Shown: positions 28,299 through 39,289 of the stretch, in pieces
Layout: each line of letters begins with the position of its first letter
How positions within the stretch are numbered: the stretch's first letter is position 1
Translations under genes and position numbers: made by a program
From: Pseudonocardia autotrophica
Lineage (GTDB): Bacteria > Actinomycetota > Actinomycetes > Mycobacteriales > Pseudonocardiaceae
Direction of reading: 5' to 3'
Assembly (NCBI RefSeq): GCF_000717175.1
Contig: NZ_JNYD01000015.1
Coordinates: 1-64,000, forward strand
DNA: 64,000 bases
Notes under the pieces: model-generated
Seen by the model: only the letters and a program-made list of their open reading frames with translations
The model's database searches: none
Told to the model about the DNA's origin: nothing

Positions 28299-31200
28299 TC
28301 AGGCGTTCACCGTGACCGGGGCCGCCAGCTCCTTCACCAGCGCCGTCAGCCAGTCGAGCAGCTCGGTGTCGCGCAGCGCCGCCCCGCCGATCCGGTTGCC
28401 CGCGGCCGGCTTCGGCACGGTGACGAGCCGCGCCGCCGCCTTGTACTGCCCCTTGGGGTGCAGCCGCTTGAACCGCATCTGCCTCGACTCCGGCAGCTCG
28501 ACCGGGCCGATCCGGATCTGCGTGCCTGCGACGGCCACCTCGGCGATGCCCAGCTCGCGGCACAGCTGCCGGAACCGGGCGACCGCGAGCAGGTTGAGCA
28601 CCGGCTGCGGCGGCTCGCCGTAGCGGTCCTTCAGCTCGTCGACGATCGCCTCGAGGTCCGCCTCGTCCGCCGCCTCGGCGATCTTGCGGTAGGCCTCCAG
28701 GCGCAGCCGCTCGCCGTCGACGTAGTCGTGCGGGACGTGCGCGTCGACCGGCAGGTCCACCCGCACCTCGGCCAGCGGCTCCGGCTCCTCCTCGCCCGGC
28801 GCGCCGCCCGCCTGCTTGCGGAAGGCCGCGACGGCCTCGCCGACCAGCCGGATGTACAGGTCGAACCCGACGCCGGCGATGTGGCCGGACTGCTCCGCGC
28901 CCAGGATGTTGCCCGCGCCGCGGATCTCCAGGTCCTTCATCGCGACGGCGGCGCCCGAGCCCAGCTCGGAGTGCTGCGCGATCGTGGCGAGCCGGTCGTG
29001 CGCGGTCTCGGTGAGCGGGTGCTCCGGCGGGAACAGGAAGTACGCGTACCCGCGCTCGCGGCCACGCCCGACGCGGCCGCGCAGCTGGTGCAGCTGGGAG
29101 AGGCCCAGCGTGTCCGACCGCTCGACGACCAGCGTGTTGGCGTTGGAGATGTCCAGGCCGTTCTCGACGATCGTCGTGCAGACCAGGACGTCGAACTCCC
29201 GGTGCCAGAACGCGTTGACCGTCCGCTCCAGCACGTCCTCGTTCATCTGGCCGTGCGCGACGCCGATCCGCGCCTCCGGCACGAGCTCCTGGATCTTCTT
29301 GGCCGCCCGGTCGATCGAGGTGACCCGGTTGTGCACGTAGAACACCTGGCCGTCGCGCAGCAGCTCGCGCCGGATCGCGGCGGCGACCTGCTTGTCGTCG
29401 TAGGCACCGACATAGGTCAGCGTGGGGTGCCGGTCCTCGGGCGGGGTGGTGATCGTGGACATCTCGCGGATGCCCGCGAGGCTCATCTCCAGCGTCCGCG
29501 GGATCGGCGTGGCGGAGAGCGTGAGCACGTCGACGTGCGTGCGCAGCGCCGTGATGTGCTCCTTGTGCTCCACGCCGAAGCGCTGCTCCTCGTCGACGAT
29601 CACCAGGCCGAGGTCCTTCCAGCGGATCCCGGTCTGCAGCAGCCGGTGCGTCCCGACGACGACGTCGACGGTCCCCGCGGCCAGCCCCTCGATCGTCTCC
29701 TTGGCGTCCCCCGGGTCGGTGAACCGGGACAGGCCCTTCACGGTGACCGGGAAGGCGCGCATCCGGTCGGCGAAGGTCTGCAGGTGCTGGGTCGCCAGCA
29801 GCGTGGTCGGCACCAGCACGGCGACCTGCTTGCCGTCCTGCACCGCCTTGAACGCCGCGCGGACGGCGATCTCGGTCTTGCCGAAGCCCACGTCGCCGGA
29901 GATCACCCGGTCCATCGGCACCGGGCGCTCCATGTCCCGCTTGACCTCGTCGATCGCGGCGAGCTGGTCCGGCGTCTCGGTGTACGGGAAGGCGTCCTCG
30001 AGCTCGCGCTGCCACGGCGTGTCCGACCCGAAGGCGTGCCCGGGCGACGACTGCCGCGCCGCGTAGAGCTGCACCAGGCCGGCGGCGATGTCCCGGACGG
30101 CCTTGCGCGCGCGGCCCTTGGTCTTGGCCCAGTCCGCGCCGCCGAGCTTGTTGAGCGAGGGCTGCTCGCCGCCGACGTACCGGCTGATCTCGTCGAGCGC
30201 GTCCGTCGGCACGAAGAGCCGGTCCGCGGGCTGGCCGCGCTTGCTGGAGGCGTACTCCAGCACCAGGTACTCGCGGGTCGCGCCCTGCACGGTGCGCTCG
30301 CGCATCTCCACGAACTTGCCGATGCCGTGCTGGTTGTGCACCACGTAGTCGCCCGGCTGCAGCGCGGCGAGATCCACGGCGTTGCGACGACGGGCGGGCA
30401 TCTTCCGCGTGGTCGTGTCCAGACCGGCGCGCGTGCCCGTCAGGTCCGCCTCGGACAGCAGCACCAGGCCGATCTCCGGCGCGGTGAAGCCGTCGGCGAT
30501 CCGCCCGCAGGTGACCGTGACCAGACCCTTCTCCGGGGCGTCGGTCAGCTCCTCGAGCAGCGTCGCGGGCACCTCGGCCTCGCCGAGCTGCTCCAGGCTG
30601 CGCTGCGCCGTGCCCTGACCCGCGACGACCAGGACAGCCGCCCCACCGGCGGCGGTGTGCGCGCGGAGGTCGACGAGCGCGCGGTCGGTGTCGCCCCGGT
30701 ACGACTCGATCTCGTGCATGCCGGGGACCACGGCGTCGTCGGCCCCGGAGAGCAGCGGGGACAGGCTGACGACGGGCCGTCCGGTGGCGGTGGCGTGCCC
30801 GAGGACCTCGGTGAGGTCCCGGTAGGCCGAGGCACCGACGTCGATCGGGGCCGTGCCGCCGGTCCCCGCGGCGAGCCAGCTCGCCTCCAGGAACTCCTGC
30901 CCGGTCCGGACGAGGTCGTGGCTGCGCGTGCGGACGCGCTCGGGGTCGGCGACCAGCACGCGGGAGTGCGCGGGCAGCAGGTCGGTGAGCAGCTGCAGCT
31001 CCCCGGCCACGAGCGCCGGGATCAGCGACTCCATGCCCTCGGCCGGGATGCCCTCGGCGAGGTGCTCCAGGAGCTCACGCAGCTGCGGGTTGTTCTCGTG
31101 CTCGCGGGCCAGCGCGGCGGCGCGCTCGCGGACCGGGCCGGTGAGCAGCAGCTCGCGGCAGGCGGGCGCGACGACCTCGGTGACCTCCGGCTCCTCCATC

Positions 31201-31862
31201 GACCGCTGGTCGGCGGCGGAGAAGGCGCGCAGCTCGGAGACCTCGTCGCCCCAGAACTCGATGCGCACGGGGTGGTCGGCGGTCGGCACGAACAGGTCGA
31301 GGATGCCGCCGCGGACGGCGAACTCGCCGCGCGCGGTGACCATCTCGACGCGGGTGTAGGCCAGCTCGACCAGCCGCTCCAGCAGCTGCTCGAACTCGTA
31401 CTCGGTGCCGACCCGCAGCGTGATCGGGTCGAGCGTGCCCAGCCCGGGCGCGATCGGCTGGATCAGGCTGCGCGCGGCCGCCGCGACGAGCCGCGGCGGG
31501 TCCTCCGAGCCGAGCGCGCGGAACAGGGTGAGCCGGCGGCCGACGGTGTCGGGGCGCGGCGAGAGCCGCTCGTGCGGCAGGGTCTCCCAGCTCGGCAGCA
31601 CGGCCACCGCGGCCGGGTCGATCAGCTCGGCCGCGGCCGCGGCCAGCTCCTCGGCCTCGCGGTCGGTCGCGGTGACGGCCAGGACCGTGCCGTCCCCGGC
31701 CAGCCCGGCGGCCAGAAAGGGACGCAGCGCGGCCGGACCCTCGGCGCGGACCGCCGGCGTGTCGGCCGTGCGGGTGTCGACGGTGCGGGCGGCGTCGAGC
31801 GCCGCACCCAGGCCGGGGTCGGAGAGGGCGGCGGTGAGCAGACCGGACAGGCAGACGGCCAC
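28299..31862 (-). CDS. mfd: transcription-repair coupling factor
   Basis: A 1187-residue ATPase. The N-terminal UvrB-like part includes [17 protein letters not shown]. The RNA-polymerase-interacting domain includes [20 protein letters not shown]. The translocase motor has Walker A in [24 protein letters not shown] in [17 protein letters not shown], and motif VI in [18 protein letters not shown]. The C-terminal TRCF domain contains [17 protein letters not shown]. Mfd removes stalled RNA polymerase and recruits UvrA for repair. GTG 31862 has GAGGAG 4 bases upstream. Length is normal for the family. Confidence 0.97.
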   Translation of the reverse strand: MAVCLSGLLTAALSDPGLGAALDAARTVDTRTADTPAVRAEGPAALRPFLAAGLAGDGTVLAVTATDREAEELAAAAAELIDPAAVAVLPSWETLPHERLSPRPDTVGRRLTLFRALGSEDPPRLVAAAARSLIQPIAPGLGTLDPITLRVGTEYEFEQLLERLVELAYTRVEMVTARGEFAVRGGILDLFVPTADHPVRIEFWGDEVSELRAFSAADQRSMEEPEVTEVVAPACRELLLTGPVRERAAALAREHENNPQLRELLEHLAEGIPAEGMESLIPALVAGELQLLTDLLPAHSRVLVADPERVRTRSHDLVRTGQEFLEASWLAAGTGGTAPIDVGASAYRDLTEVLGHATATGRPVVSLSPLLSGADDAVVPGMHEIESYRGDTDRALVDLRAHTAAGGAAVLVVAGQGTAQRSLEQLGEAEVPATLLEELTDAPEKGLVTVTCGRIADGFTAPEIGLVLLSEADLTGTRAGLDTTTRKMPARRRNAVDLAALQPGDYVVHNQHGIGKFVEMRERTVQGATREYLVLEYASSKRGQPADRLFVPTDALDEISRYVGGEQPSLNKLGGADWAKTKGRARKAVRDIAAGLVQLYAARQSSPGHAFGSDTPWQRELEDAFPYTETPDQLAAIDEVKRDMERPVPMDRVISGDVGFGKTEIAVRAAFKAVQDGKQVAVLVPTTLLATQHLQTFADRMRAFPVTVKGLSRFTDPGDAKETIEGLAAGTVDVVVGTHRLLQTGIRWKDLGLVIVDEEQRFGVEHKEHITALRTHVDVLTLSATPIPRTLEMSLAGIREMSTITTPPEDRHPTLTYVGAYDDKQVAAAIRRELLRDGQVFYVHNRVTSIDRAAKKIQELVPEARIGVAHGQMNEDVLERTVNAFWHREFDVLVCTTIVENGLDISNANTLVVERSDTLGLSQLHQLRGRVGRGRERGYAYFLFPPEHPLTETAHDRLATIAQHSELGSGAAVAMKDLEIRGAGNILGAEQSGHIAGVGFDLYIRLVGEAVAAFRKQAGGAPGEEEPEPLAEVRVDLPVDAHVPHDYVDGERLRLEAYRKIAEAADEADLEAIVDELKDRYGEPPQPVLNLLAVARFRQLCRELGIAEVAVAGTQIRIGPVELPESRQMRFKRLHPKGQYKAAARLVTVPKPAAGNRIGGAALRDTELLDWLTALVKELAAPVTVNA

Positions 31863-31966
31863 GGGACTCCTCGCGAGAGCATGCGGACAGACCCCTGCCC
31901 GGGTCGGGTGCCCGGACGGGGGTTGTTGATATCGACGATACGCCCGCCCCTTTTCTTCCCCTCCGG

Positions 31967-34900
31967 TCAGGGGCGGGGCGGCAGCGCGGGCTTGGCCCGG
32001 CTCGGACGGGTCGCCGGGTCCGGCGGGCCCACCGGCGGCCTCGACTCCAACGCCTCGAGGGCGATCCGGACCGCCGTCTCGAGCTGCGTGTCGCGGCCGG
32101 CCACCCAGTCCTGCGGCCGGACGACGACCTCGACGTCCGGGTCCACGCCGTGGTTCTCCACGGACCAGTGCAGGTCGTCGAACCAGAACGAGTACCGCGG
32201 CTGGGTCACGCGGGTGCCGTCGACCAGCGAGTACCGGCTGTCGATGCCGATCACGCCGCCCCAGGTCCGGACGCCGACGACCGGGCCCAGGCCCATCCGC
32301 TTGAACGCGGCCGTCACGATGTCGCCGTCCGAGCCGGCGTGCTCGTCGACCACCGCCACGATCGGCCCGCGCGGGGCTCCGTCGGGGTAGGTGGCGGGCG
32401 CGCCGTGCCGCACGACGTCCCACCCGATCACCTTGCGTGCCAGCTTCTCGATCACCAGCTGGGACGTGTGCCCGCCGGAGTTGCCGCGGACGTCGAGCAC
32501 CAGCCCGTCCCGCCGGGCCTCCCGGGCGAAGTCGCGGTGGAGCTGCGCCCAGCCCGACGCGACCATGTCCGGAACGTGCAGGTAGCCGAGCCGGCCGTCG
32601 GACCGGTCCGCCACGAACGCCCGCCGGCCCGCGACCCAGTCGTGGTAGCGCAGCGTGGCCTCGGTGCCGAGCGGCCGCACGACGACCCTCCGCACCTCCC
32701 CGGCCGCTGTGCGGATCGTGAGCTCGGTCAGCGTGCCCGCGGTCCCGACGAGCAACGGGGCCGGGCCGAGCTCCGGGTCGACGGGCCGGCCGCCCACCTC
32801 GAGCAGCACGTCGCCGGCCTTGACGTCGACGCCCGGGTCGGACAGCGGGCTGCGCGCGCTCGGCGCCGAGGTCTCGGGCGGGAGCACGCGAGTGATCCGC
32901 CAGCCGCCGTCGCCGTCCGGCTCCAGGTCCGCGCCGAGCAGGCCGGGCCGGCCCGTCCAGTCCCCGCCCAGCCCGCGACCCACCACGTAGGCGTGCGACG
33001 AGCCCAGCTCGCCCTGGACCTCGTAGAGCAGGTCGACCAGGTCGTCCGCGCTGCCGACGGCCTCGACCAGCGGCCGGTACCGCTCCAGCTCGGCCGCCCA
33101 GTCGACGCCGGCCATGTCCTCGACCCAGAAGTGGTCCCGCATCAGCCGGCCCGCCTCGTCGAACATCTGGCGCCACTCGGCGGCCGGGTCGATCGTCACG
33201 GAGATCCGCCGGACGTCGATCTCGAACTCGTCCGCGTCGCCCTCCGACGGCACCGAGAAGCCCGACCGGTCCGGGCGCAGCACCCGCAGCGTCTGGCCGT
33301 CGCGCACGACGAGCCGGTTCCCGTCGCCGCTGACCGCGTAGCCGTCCGCGGGGTCGGCGATGGTGTCGACCTTGCGTTTCTTGAGGTCGTAGCGCTCCAG
33401 GACCGGGCGGGGGTCGTCGCCGCCGTGCCGGCCCTCGCCCAGCACGCCGGTGACCGGCACCCACAGCCACAGCAGGCAGTCCTTGGCGGCGCCGAGCGCG
33501 CGGTAGCGGCCCTCGGGGACCGGGATCGGGACGACGCGGGCGGTCAGGCCCTCGACGTCGATCACCGTCTCCGGCGGGCCGTCCTTCTTCTCGTCCTTCG
33601 CCCCGTCCCCGGCCTCGCCACCGGCAGCCTTCTCGGCGGCCTTCTCCGCGGCCTTCTCCGCGGCCGCGGCCTCGTCGCTGCTCTCCGGGGCCGGGAGGTC
33701 CTCGGGCTCCTCGTCGGCGGCGGAGACGGGACGCCCGTCCGGCCCGGCGCCGAAGGGCGACGGCGTCCGCGCGGCGAGCGGCACCAGGAACGGGCGCCAC
33801 GAGGCCGGGAAGGTCAGGTCGAAGGAGTGCTCGTCGTAGATCGGGTCGAAGCTGCGGCGCGAGAGGAAGACCAGGTACTTCCCGTCGTCCGTGAAGACCG
33901 GGTCGGTGTCGACGAACCGCGGCTCGGTGACCGCGACGAGCGTGTCCGGGTGATCGTCGTGGGCGAGCCGCACCAGCATGATCCGGCTGAGCTCGGGCTC
34001 CACCGGGTCCTCGTAGGCCAGCCAGCGGCTGTCCGGGGAGAAGGCCAGCCCGGCGATCTCCCCCGCCGCGCCGCGGGCCGGCTCGCGCAGGGCACCGGTG
34101 GCGGTGTCGAGCAGGAGGAGCCGGCCGTCGTGCGTGGCCAGCGCGGCGAGCGACCCGTCCGGCGAGGGCTCCAGCTCCAGCACCCGCCCGAGCTCGCCGG
34201 AGCCGTACCGGACCGGTTCGGGTGCGCCGTCGGCGTGCGGGTCGAGCGGGGAGATCGCGACGGCGTCCTCGCCCGTGGCGTCGTCGACCCAGATCGCGCG
34301 GTCGTCGCCGAGGGGCTGGGCCATCCGCGCCCGGACGCCCTGCTCGGCGAGCAGCGTGCGCGCCGGGCCGTCGCGGTGGGTGAGGCGGTGCACGGTGCCG
34401 CGCACCCCGACGATGCTCGCGCGCCCGGTCCGGTCCGGGTAGGCGCCGTTGACCCAGCGGGCCGTGGTGATCCGGTGCGGCTCGCGGTCGGTCCGGGGCC
34501 CGCCGAGGCGGACGTCGAGGCGCCGCGGACCGGTGTCGCCGGTGTCGAGGGACTCGAGGAGGTACAGCTCGCCCGCGGACTCGTAGACCACGCGGGTCCC
34601 GTCCGTGGAGGCGTGCCGGGCGTAGAAGGCGGGCGCGCCCTCGCCGCCGTGGTCGGTGTGCCGGCACAGGTCGGAGAGCGTGGCACGGTCGACCGAGTAG
34701 AGGTTGCCCCAGCCCTCGTGGTCGGAGAGGAAGGCGATCCGGTCGCCGACCAGCATCGGCGCGTCGAGCTGCCCCGCGAGCTCGGCGAGGATCCGCCGGA
34801 ACTCGCCGTCGCCCTCGGGGTCCCACCACAACGTGCCCGCGGTGCCGCCGCGGTAGCGCTTCCACCAGGCCATGTCGCGGGCCATGGTGCGGCCGACGAG

Positions 34901-35332
34901 CACGCCGGGATCGCCCTGCGCGACCGCCGACACCGGCCCGTAGTCCAGCCGCCGCGGCCGCCCGCCCTCGGCCGGGACGGCGTACGCCCAGGTGTTCGCC
35001 CCGGTGTGCTCCCCGATCGCGGAGACCGCCAGCACCTGCCCGTCGGCGGTCCAGCCCGCCAGCCGGGTCCGCATGTCGCCCCAGAACGTGATCCGGCGGG
35101 CCGCGCCGCCCTCCGCGTCGGCGACCCGGACCTCGGGCGCCCCGTCCTTCCACGACGTCCAGGCGACCAACGTGCCGTCCGGCGAGAACCGCGGCCGCGC
35201 GGCCGGGACGTCGTCGGCGGTCAGGCGGAGGGCGCGGCCCCCGGCGAGCGGGGCGGTCCAGACGTCGTCCTCGGCGACGAACACGACCGTGTCGCCGGCG
35301 AGGTGGGGGAAGCGGAGGTAACTGCGGGACAC
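31967..35332 (-). CDS. tricorn-type serine protease
   Basis: A 1121-residue protein. The N-terminal half is a WD/beta-propeller region ([28 protein letters not shown]-like [24 protein letters not shown]). A linker rich in glutamate, lysine and alanine lies around residues 540-590. The C-terminal half has a PDZ domain ([16 protein letters not shown]) and a C1-type protease core with a catalytic histidine in GELGSSHAY and nucleophile Ser about 1001 in [11 protein letters not shown]. Tricorn degrades peptides from the proteasome; in actinobacteria this fits the Pup-proteasome system. GTG 35332 is the start. Confidence 0.93.
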   Translation of the reverse strand: MSRSYLRFPHLAGDTVVFVAEDDVWTAPLAGGRALRLTADDVPAARPRFSPDGTLVAWTSWKDGAPEVRVADAEGGAARRITFWGDMRTRLAGWTADGQVLAVSAIGEHTGANTWAYAVPAEGGRPRRLDYGPVSAVAQGDPGVLVGRTMARDMAWWKRYRGGTAGTLWWDPEGDGEFRRILAELAGQLDAPMLVGDRIAFLSDHEGWGNLYSVDRATLSDLCRHTDHGGEGAPAFYARHASTDGTRVVYESAGELYLLESLDTGDTGPRRLDVRLGGPRTDREPHRITTARWVNGAYPDRTGRASIVGVRGTVHRLTHRDGPARTLLAEQGVRARMAQPLGDDRAIWVDDATGEDAVAISPLDPHADGAPEPVRYGSGELGRVLELEPSPDGSLAALATHDGRLLLLDTATGALREPARGAAGEIAGLAFSPDSRWLAYEDPVEPELSRIMLVRLAHDDHPDTLVAVTEPRFVDTDPVFTDDGKYLVFLSRRSFDPIYDEHSFDLTFPASWRPFLVPLAARTPSPFGAGPDGRPVSAADEEPEDLPAPESSDEAAAAEKAAEKAAEKAAGGEAGDGAKDEKKDGPPETVIDVEGLTARVVPIPVPEGRYRALGAAKDCLLWLWVPVTGVLGEGRHGGDDPRPVLERYDLKKRKVDTIADPADGYAVSGDGNRLVVRDGQTLRVLRPDRSGFSVPSEGDADEFEIDVRRISVTIDPAAEWRQMFDEAGRLMRDHFWVEDMAGVDWAAELERYRPLVEAVGSADDLVDLLYEVQGELGSSHAYVVGRGLGGDWTGRPGLLGADLEPDGDGGWRITRVLPPETSAPSARSPLSDPGVDVKAGDVLLEVGGRPVDPELGPAPLLVGTAGTLTELTIRTAAGEVRRVVVRPLGTEATLRYHDWVAGRRAFVADRSDGRLGYLHVPDMVASGWAQLHRDFAREARRDGLVLDVRGNSGGHTSQLVIEKLARKVIGWDVVRHGAPATYPDGAPRGPIVAVVDEHAGSDGDIVTAAFKRMGLGPVVGVRTWGGVIGIDSRYSLVDGTRVTQPRYSFWFDDLHWSVENHGVDPDVEVVVRPQDWVAGRDTQLETAVRIALEALESRPPVGPPDPATRPSRAKPALPPRP

Positions 35333-35392
35333 GGCGCCACCGTATCCGCCGGGTCCGACAGGACCGTGGGACGTGGCGCCGGGCCACCGGTG

Positions 35393-35662
35393 TCAGCGCG
35401 CGTAGCGCTCCTGCGCCCTCGCCCGGGCCTTGGCCGCCTCCACCTCACGGTCCTTGGGCGGGGCGGTGGTCACGAGGTCGTCGAGCAGGTGCTGGGTGAC
35501 GTGCGCGATCTCCGCCACCGCCCGGTCGAACGCCTCCTGGTTCGCCTGCGACGGCTTCGCCGACCCGCTGATCTTGCGGACGTACTGCAACGCCGCCGCC
35601 TCCACCTCCGCAGTGGTGGCGGGCGGCTCGAAGTTGTGCAGGGTGCGGATGTTGCGGCACAT
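35393..35662 (-). CDS. DUF2277 family protein
   Basis: An 89-residue protein with the invariant opening [16 protein letters not shown], then [15 protein letters not shown] and [15 protein letters not shown], which together define DUF2277. The N-terminal cysteine and histidine may bind a metal or haem, but no function is known. ATG 35662 has GGGAGAG upstream. The C-terminus is a charged arginine/alanine helix. It is 60 bases upstream of the tricorn-like gene on the same strand. Confidence 0.88.
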   Translation of the reverse strand: MCRNIRTLHNFEPPATTAEVEAAALQYVRKISGSAKPSQANQEAFDRAVAEIAHVTQHLLDDLVTTAPPKDREVEAAKARARAQERYAR

Positions 35663-35707
35663 GCGCGCTCTCCCGGGCTCGACGTCGGCACCCGCCGTTG
35701 TAGCAGC

Positions 35708-36739
35708 TCAGGACGCGCGGATCACGTGCATACCAGCGTCGAGCGAGCCCTCGGCCTGGCGCGCCTTCAGCACCGCGAGCCGGGTGAACCGGTTCTCGAA
35801 CGCGTCGCGGGTGAGCCCGCGCGCCCGGTACTCGGTCGCCAGCTGCTGCGCCCCCGCGGGGATCGTCCAGCTCGCCTCGAAGCCCAGCTCCTTGCGCGCC
35901 CGCGAGAAGTCGACCCGGTAGGAGCGCGGGTCGTTGCCCGCCTCGCCGGTGATGGCCAGCTCCGCCCCGGGCACCGCCTCGACCACGGCCTGGGCGATCT
36001 CGGCGACCGTCCGGTTGTTCTGCTCGGTGCCCACGTTGTAGGCCCGCCCGCGGACGACGTCGGCGGGCGCGGCCAGCGCCGCCACGACGGCCCCTGCGAT
36101 GTCCTCGGCGTGGGCGAGCGGACGCCACGGGGTGCCGTCGGAGAGAACCTTGACCACGCCCGAGAGCACGGCGTGCCCGGTGAGGTTGTTGAGCACGATG
36201 TCGGCCCGCAGCCGCGGCGAGAACCCGAAGGCGGTCGCGTTGCGCATCGACACGGGGACGAAGTCGGCGTCGGCCAGCTCGGCGAGGTCGTCCTCCACCC
36301 GGACCTTGGACTCGGCGTAGGGCGTGACCGGCTTGAGCGGCGCGTCCTCGTCGACCAGGTCGTCACCGGACTGGGCGCCGTAGACGGAGCAGGTCGAGGC
36401 GTAGACGAACCGCCCGACCCCCGCGTCCTTGGCGAGTCGCGCGAGGCGCGTCGAGGCGTGGTGGTTGATGTCGTAGGTGATCTCCGGCGCGAGCGAGCCG
36501 AGCGGGTCGTTGGACAACGCCGCCATGTGCACCACGGCGTCGAACCCGACGAGCTGATCGACCGTGACGTCGCGGAGGTCGACGGCCAGCCCGGGGACGT
36601 CCGGGGTGTCGAGCGAGCCGAGGACGCAGGCGGCGAACAGCCCGCTGTCGAGACCCGTGACGTCGTGACCGGCGCCGGCCAGGATCGGGGCCATCACGGT
36701 GCCCAGGTAGCCCTGGTGGCCGGTCAGCAGTACGCGCAC
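35708..36739 (-). CDS. NAD-dependent epimerase/dehydratase (sugar nucleotide type)
   Basis: A 343-residue extended SDR. The N-terminal [16 protein letters not shown] holds GxxGxxG (residues 7-13), D31 probably selects NAD, STCSVYG lies at about 115-121, and the catalytic pair is Y141 and K145 in YAESK. A nucleotide-sugar pocket follows ([23 protein letters not shown]). The substrate is probably an NDP-sugar. GTG 36739 has GAGGAG upstream. It lies downstream of a PIG-L deacetylase and a C-methyltransferase gene, a combination that suggests synthesis of a modified sugar for a glycoconjugate. Confidence 0.88.
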   Translation of the reverse strand: MRVLLTGHQGYLGTVMAPILAGAGHDVTGLDSGLFAACVLGSLDTPDVPGLAVDLRDVTVDQLVGFDAVVHMAALSNDPLGSLAPEITYDINHHASTRLARLAKDAGVGRFVYASTCSVYGAQSGDDLVDEDAPLKPVTPYAESKVRVEDDLAELADADFVPVSMRNATAFGFSPRLRADIVLNNLTGHAVLSGVVKVLSDGTPWRPLAHAEDIAGAVVAALAAPADVVRGRAYNVGTEQNNRTVAEIAQAVVEAVPGAELAITGEAGNDPRSYRVDFSRARKELGFEASWTIPAGAQQLATEYRARGLTRDAFENRFTRLAVLKARQAEGSLDAGMHVIRAS

Positions 36740-36801
36740 TGGTGTTCTCCTCGTCGCCGTTCCGCGGTGCACCGGGTGACTCGTCCGCGGCGCGCGGAGC
36801 A

Positions 36802-37473
36802 TTAGTCGACCGGGTCGATCCCCGTGAGCGGCGCGACTCCCAGGACCAGCTTCTGGGCGTGGAAGGCCTCCGCGTACCGCGCGTGGCACTGCACGCCGCG
36901 CACCCGGGCGAGGCCGGCGAAGGTCTCGGCGTCGAACCAGGTCCGGTCCCGCTGGCTGCCGTAGTGCTCCAGGAGCTTGGTGATCTTCTCCCGCAGCACG
37001 GGCTCGGCGAGCGGCAGGTAGACCGACGGCTGCGCGAGGTCGCTCTCCCACTTGAGGATCTCGTAGCCGAGGGCGAGGTGGTCCCGGAAGACCGTGGGGA
37101 TGATCTTCGACAGGGTCCGGTGGTCCTGGTGCGCGTCGTGGGCCGTCGGCCCGAGGATCAGGTCCGGCTCCCCCATCGCCCGGATCTCCTCGACCGCCTG
37201 CTTCGCGCGCTCCCACCGGACGGGGACGCGGCCGTCGGGCAGGTCGTGCACGATGACCTCGAGCTTCGCCCCGGGACAGAACGCGGCGAGCGCCTCCCGT
37301 TCCTCCTCCTCGCGGAGGGAGGCCCCGCCGGTCAGCACCATGGCGACGACGGAGACACCCGGGTGGGCGCGGCAGAGCTCGAGCAGTGCTCCGCCCGCCC
37401 CGATCGCGATGTCGTCGCAGTGGGCTCCGAGCAGGACCAGCCGGTCCAGGCGCTCGGGCAACAGGCTCAGCAT
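36802..37473 (-). CDS. PIG-L family deacetylase
   Basis: A 223-residue zinc-dependent deacetylase. Zinc ligands are in [15 protein letters not shown] (His and the DD pair) and HDAHQDH (residues about 122-128). The family includes N-acetylglucosaminyl-PI deacetylase, MshB of mycothiol synthesis and antibiotic-sugar deacetylases. Substrate is unknown, but the neighbouring epimerase and methyltransferase genes point to an N-acetylated sugar or its nucleotide. The start chosen is ATG 37473 ([18 protein letters not shown]); the ribosome site GAGGAG is 14 bases away, so a start nearer 37509 remains possible. Confidence 0.85.
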   Translation of the reverse strand: MLSLLPERLDRLVLLGAHCDDIAIGAGGALLELCRAHPGVSVVAMVLTGGASLREEEEREALAAFCPGAKLEVIVHDLPDGRVPVRWERAKQAVEEIRAMGEPDLILGPTAHDAHQDHRTLSKIIPTVFRDHLALGYEILKWESDLAQPSVYLPLAEPVLREKITKLLEHYGSQRDRTWFDAETFAGLARVRGVQCHARYAEAFHAQKLVLGVAPLTGIDPVD

Positions 37474-37600
37474 CGTCGGGTTCAGCGCTCCTCGCGGACG
37501 GGACGGCACCGGACGGGCGCCGTGGTGCGGTCGGTGACGCCCACCAGCATCCCCCGCCGCACCCCGCGCCGACAGGGCCGAACGATCACTCTCGGTGGTC

Positions 37601-38830
37601 TCAGACGACCTCGAGGGACGGGATCGGGAAGACCAGCCGTCCGCCCCACTCCCGGACGGGCGCGAGCTGCTCGACGAGCTCGTCCCGCAGGTTCCAGGGC
37701 AGCACGAGGACGTAGTCCGGCCGGTCGGCCTCGATCCGCTCGGGCGGCAGGACGGGGATCCGCGTTCCCGGGGTGAACCGGCCGTGCTTGTACGGGTTGC
37801 GGTCGACGGTGTACGGGAGCAGGTCGGGCCGGATGCCGCAGTAGTTGAGCAGGGTGTTGCCCTTCCCGGGCGCGCCGTACCCGACCACCGACCTGCCCGC
37901 CCGCCGGGCCTCGATCAGGAAGGCCACCAGGTCGTCACGCACGCGCGAGACGGCCTCCGCGAAGCCGTCGTGGCCGTCGACCGTGTGCAGCCCCGCCTTC
38001 TCCTCCGCGGCGAGCACCTCGCGGACGCGCTCCGACGGCTCGCCCGCGACGGCGGCCGGCCGGGCCCAGACGCGGATCGACCCGCCATGGGTGTCCAGGA
38101 GCTCGACGTCGACGACCGTCAGACCGCCCGACGCGAGGGCCCGCTGCGCCGTGAGCAGCGTGTAGTACTGGAAGTGCTCGTGGTAGACGGTGTCGAACTG
38201 GGTCCGCTCGACGAGCGTGAGCAGGTGCTGGACCTCGATCGACACCCAGCCGTCGTCGGCGACGAGGGCACGCAGGCCCTCGGTGAACCCGACGACGTCG
38301 GGGATGTGGGCGTAGACGTTGTTGAGCGCGACGAGATCCGCCGGCCCGTGCTCCGCGCGGACCTGCACCCCGGTCTCCGGGGTGAGGAACGCGGTCAGGG
38401 TGGGCACGCCCCGCTCCCGCGCGGCCTCACCCACGTTGCGCGACGGCTCGATCCCCAGGCAGCGGACACCGCGCTCGACGACGTGCTGCAGCAGGTAGCC
38501 GTCGTTGCTGGCCACCTCGACGACGAACGAGTCCGGCCCGAGTCCGAGCCGCTCGCTCGACGCGTCGACGAACCGCTTCGCGTGCTCCACCCAGGAGGTC
38601 GAGTACGACGAGAAGTAGGCGTACTCGGTGAAGGTCTCCTCCGGGGTGATCAACGGAGGCAGCTGGGCGAGCAGGCACTCCTCGCAGACCCGGACGTGCA
38701 GCGGGTAGGTCGGCTCCGGCCGCTCGAGCGCGTCGGCGGTGAGGAACAGCTCGCACGGGGGCGTCGCCCCGAGGTCCAGGAAGCTGCGCAGGTTGCGGGA
38801 CCCGCACAGCCGGCAACGGAGATCGGTCAC
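37601..38830 (-). CDS. SAM-dependent C-methyltransferase (sugar-type, zinc-binding N-terminus)
   Basis: A 409-residue three-domain protein. A zinc knuckle has C6, C9, C49 and C52 (CRLCGS and VCEECLL). The SAM-binding Rossmann domain has VVEVASNDGYLLQHVVERG at about 103-121 and FDTVYHEHFQYYTLL, the conserved catalytic histidine region. A C-terminal Rossmann-like domain contains VGYGAPGKGNTLLNYCGI. This is the architecture of NDP-deoxysugar C-3-methyltransferases (TylC3/NovU type). GTG 38830 is the start. It is first in the minus-strand series with the PIG-L and SDR genes (gaps 127 and 62 bases). Confidence 0.9.
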   Translation of the reverse strand: MTDLRCRLCGSRNLRSFLDLGATPPCELFLTADALERPEPTYPLHVRVCEECLLAQLPPLITPEETFTEYAYFSSYSTSWVEHAKRFVDASSERLGLGPDSFVVEVASNDGYLLQHVVERGVRCLGIEPSRNVGEAARERGVPTLTAFLTPETGVQVRAEHGPADLVALNNVYAHIPDVVGFTEGLRALVADDGWVSIEVQHLLTLVERTQFDTVYHEHFQYYTLLTAQRALASGGLTVVDVELLDTHGGSIRVWARPAAVAGEPSERVREVLAAEEKAGLHTVDGHDGFAEAVSRVRDDLVAFLIEARRAGRSVVGYGAPGKGNTLLNYCGIRPDLLPYTVDRNPYKHGRFTPGTRIPVLPPERIEADRPDYVLVLPWNLRDELVEQLAPVREWGGRLVFPIPSLEVV

Positions 38831-38996
38831 GGTTCTGATGCCCCCACGACGACGGCCTGCACGACACGTCCGGGTTCGCCCGCCCCCGTACCACCGTTAC
38901 CCGGCGGTGCCGCCGTTCGGCCGATCCTCGACGGGGCGGCCGGGCCGGACGCGCCGCCGCAGCCGCTCCAACGGCCCGTGACAGGATGGAGGCCTG

Positions 38997-39067
38997 TCCG
39001 CCGTGGTGTAACGGCAGCACCTCGGATTTTGGTTCCGATGGTCCAGGTTCGAATCCTGGCGGCGGAG
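38997..39067 (+). tRNA. tRNA-Gln (UUG)
   Basis: A 71-base cloverleaf: acceptor TCCGCCG pairs with CGGCGGA, discriminator G, D arm GTGT-AACGGCA-GCAC type, anticodon stem TCGGA/TCCGA with loop TTTTGGT giving UUG, and T arm CCAGG-TTCGAAT-CCTGG. CA follows the discriminator but a full CCA is not encoded. It lies near glmU, where tRNA-Gln genes are common in actinobacteria. Confidence 0.95.
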
Positions 39068-39105
39068 CAGGTCCCGCCGAGCGCACCGGCCGACCCGCAC
39101 ACGCG

Positions 39106-39142
39106 GAAGGGCGGCCCGCCGGATCGCGGCGGGCCGCCCTTC
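39106..39142. terminator. bidirectional hairpin terminator after tRNA-Gln
   Basis: Perfect 16-base arms (39106-39121, GAAGGGCGGCCCGCCG, and 39127-39142) with a 5-base loop GATCG. It lies between tRNA-Gln and the minus-strand small ORF/OsmC unit, so it can stop transcription from both sides. Confidence 0.85.
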
Positions 39143-39176
39143 ACGTCGGTCGCGGCCCCGGAGCTCCGGACGGAGC

Positions 39177-39260
39177 TCAGAGGACGCAGGCGGGCTTCGG
39201 CGGGGGTGGCGGCTGGGGCCGTCCGTTTCCCGTGCACCCCGGGCTCGTGGTCGTGCGCAT
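39177..39260 (-). CDS. 27-residue proline-rich small ORF
   Basis: ATG 39260 is preceded by GGGAGG at a normal distance (CGGGAGGGACGAGGC-ATG). The peptide has 27 residues: MRTTTSPGCTGNGR, then Q and a PPPPP run, and ends KPACVL with two cysteines (9 and 25). It begins 30 bases after the OsmC stop on the same strand and ends before a strong terminator, so it looks like a final small gene of that transcript. I recognise no family. It could be a secreted or membrane-associated micropeptide, a RiPP-like precursor without neighbours, or a chance frame. Confidence 0.45.
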   Translation of the reverse strand: MRTTTSPGCTGNGRPQPPPPPKPACVL

Positions 39261-39289
39261 GCCTCGTCCCTCCCGCCCGACGGGCGCGC

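Noticed and set aside
31890..31940. Possible regulatory hairpin upstream of mfd
   Set aside because: The inverted repeat (CCCCTGCCCGGG/TGCCCGGACGGGGG region) is imperfect and typical of GC-rich DNA; there is no adjacent support.
28458..36805. Very long open frames on the plus strand opposite mfd, tricorn and the epimerase gene
   Set aside because: They are mirror frames of high-GC coding DNA; the proteins are rich in R, H, V and P with no domains, whereas the minus-strand frames match known families over full length.
39177..39260. RiPP gene cluster around the Cys-ending small peptide
   Set aside because: No radical SAM, YcaO, lanthionine or protease-exporter genes are adjacent; the OsmC and transpeptidase genes are housekeeping types, so only a small-ORF call is made.
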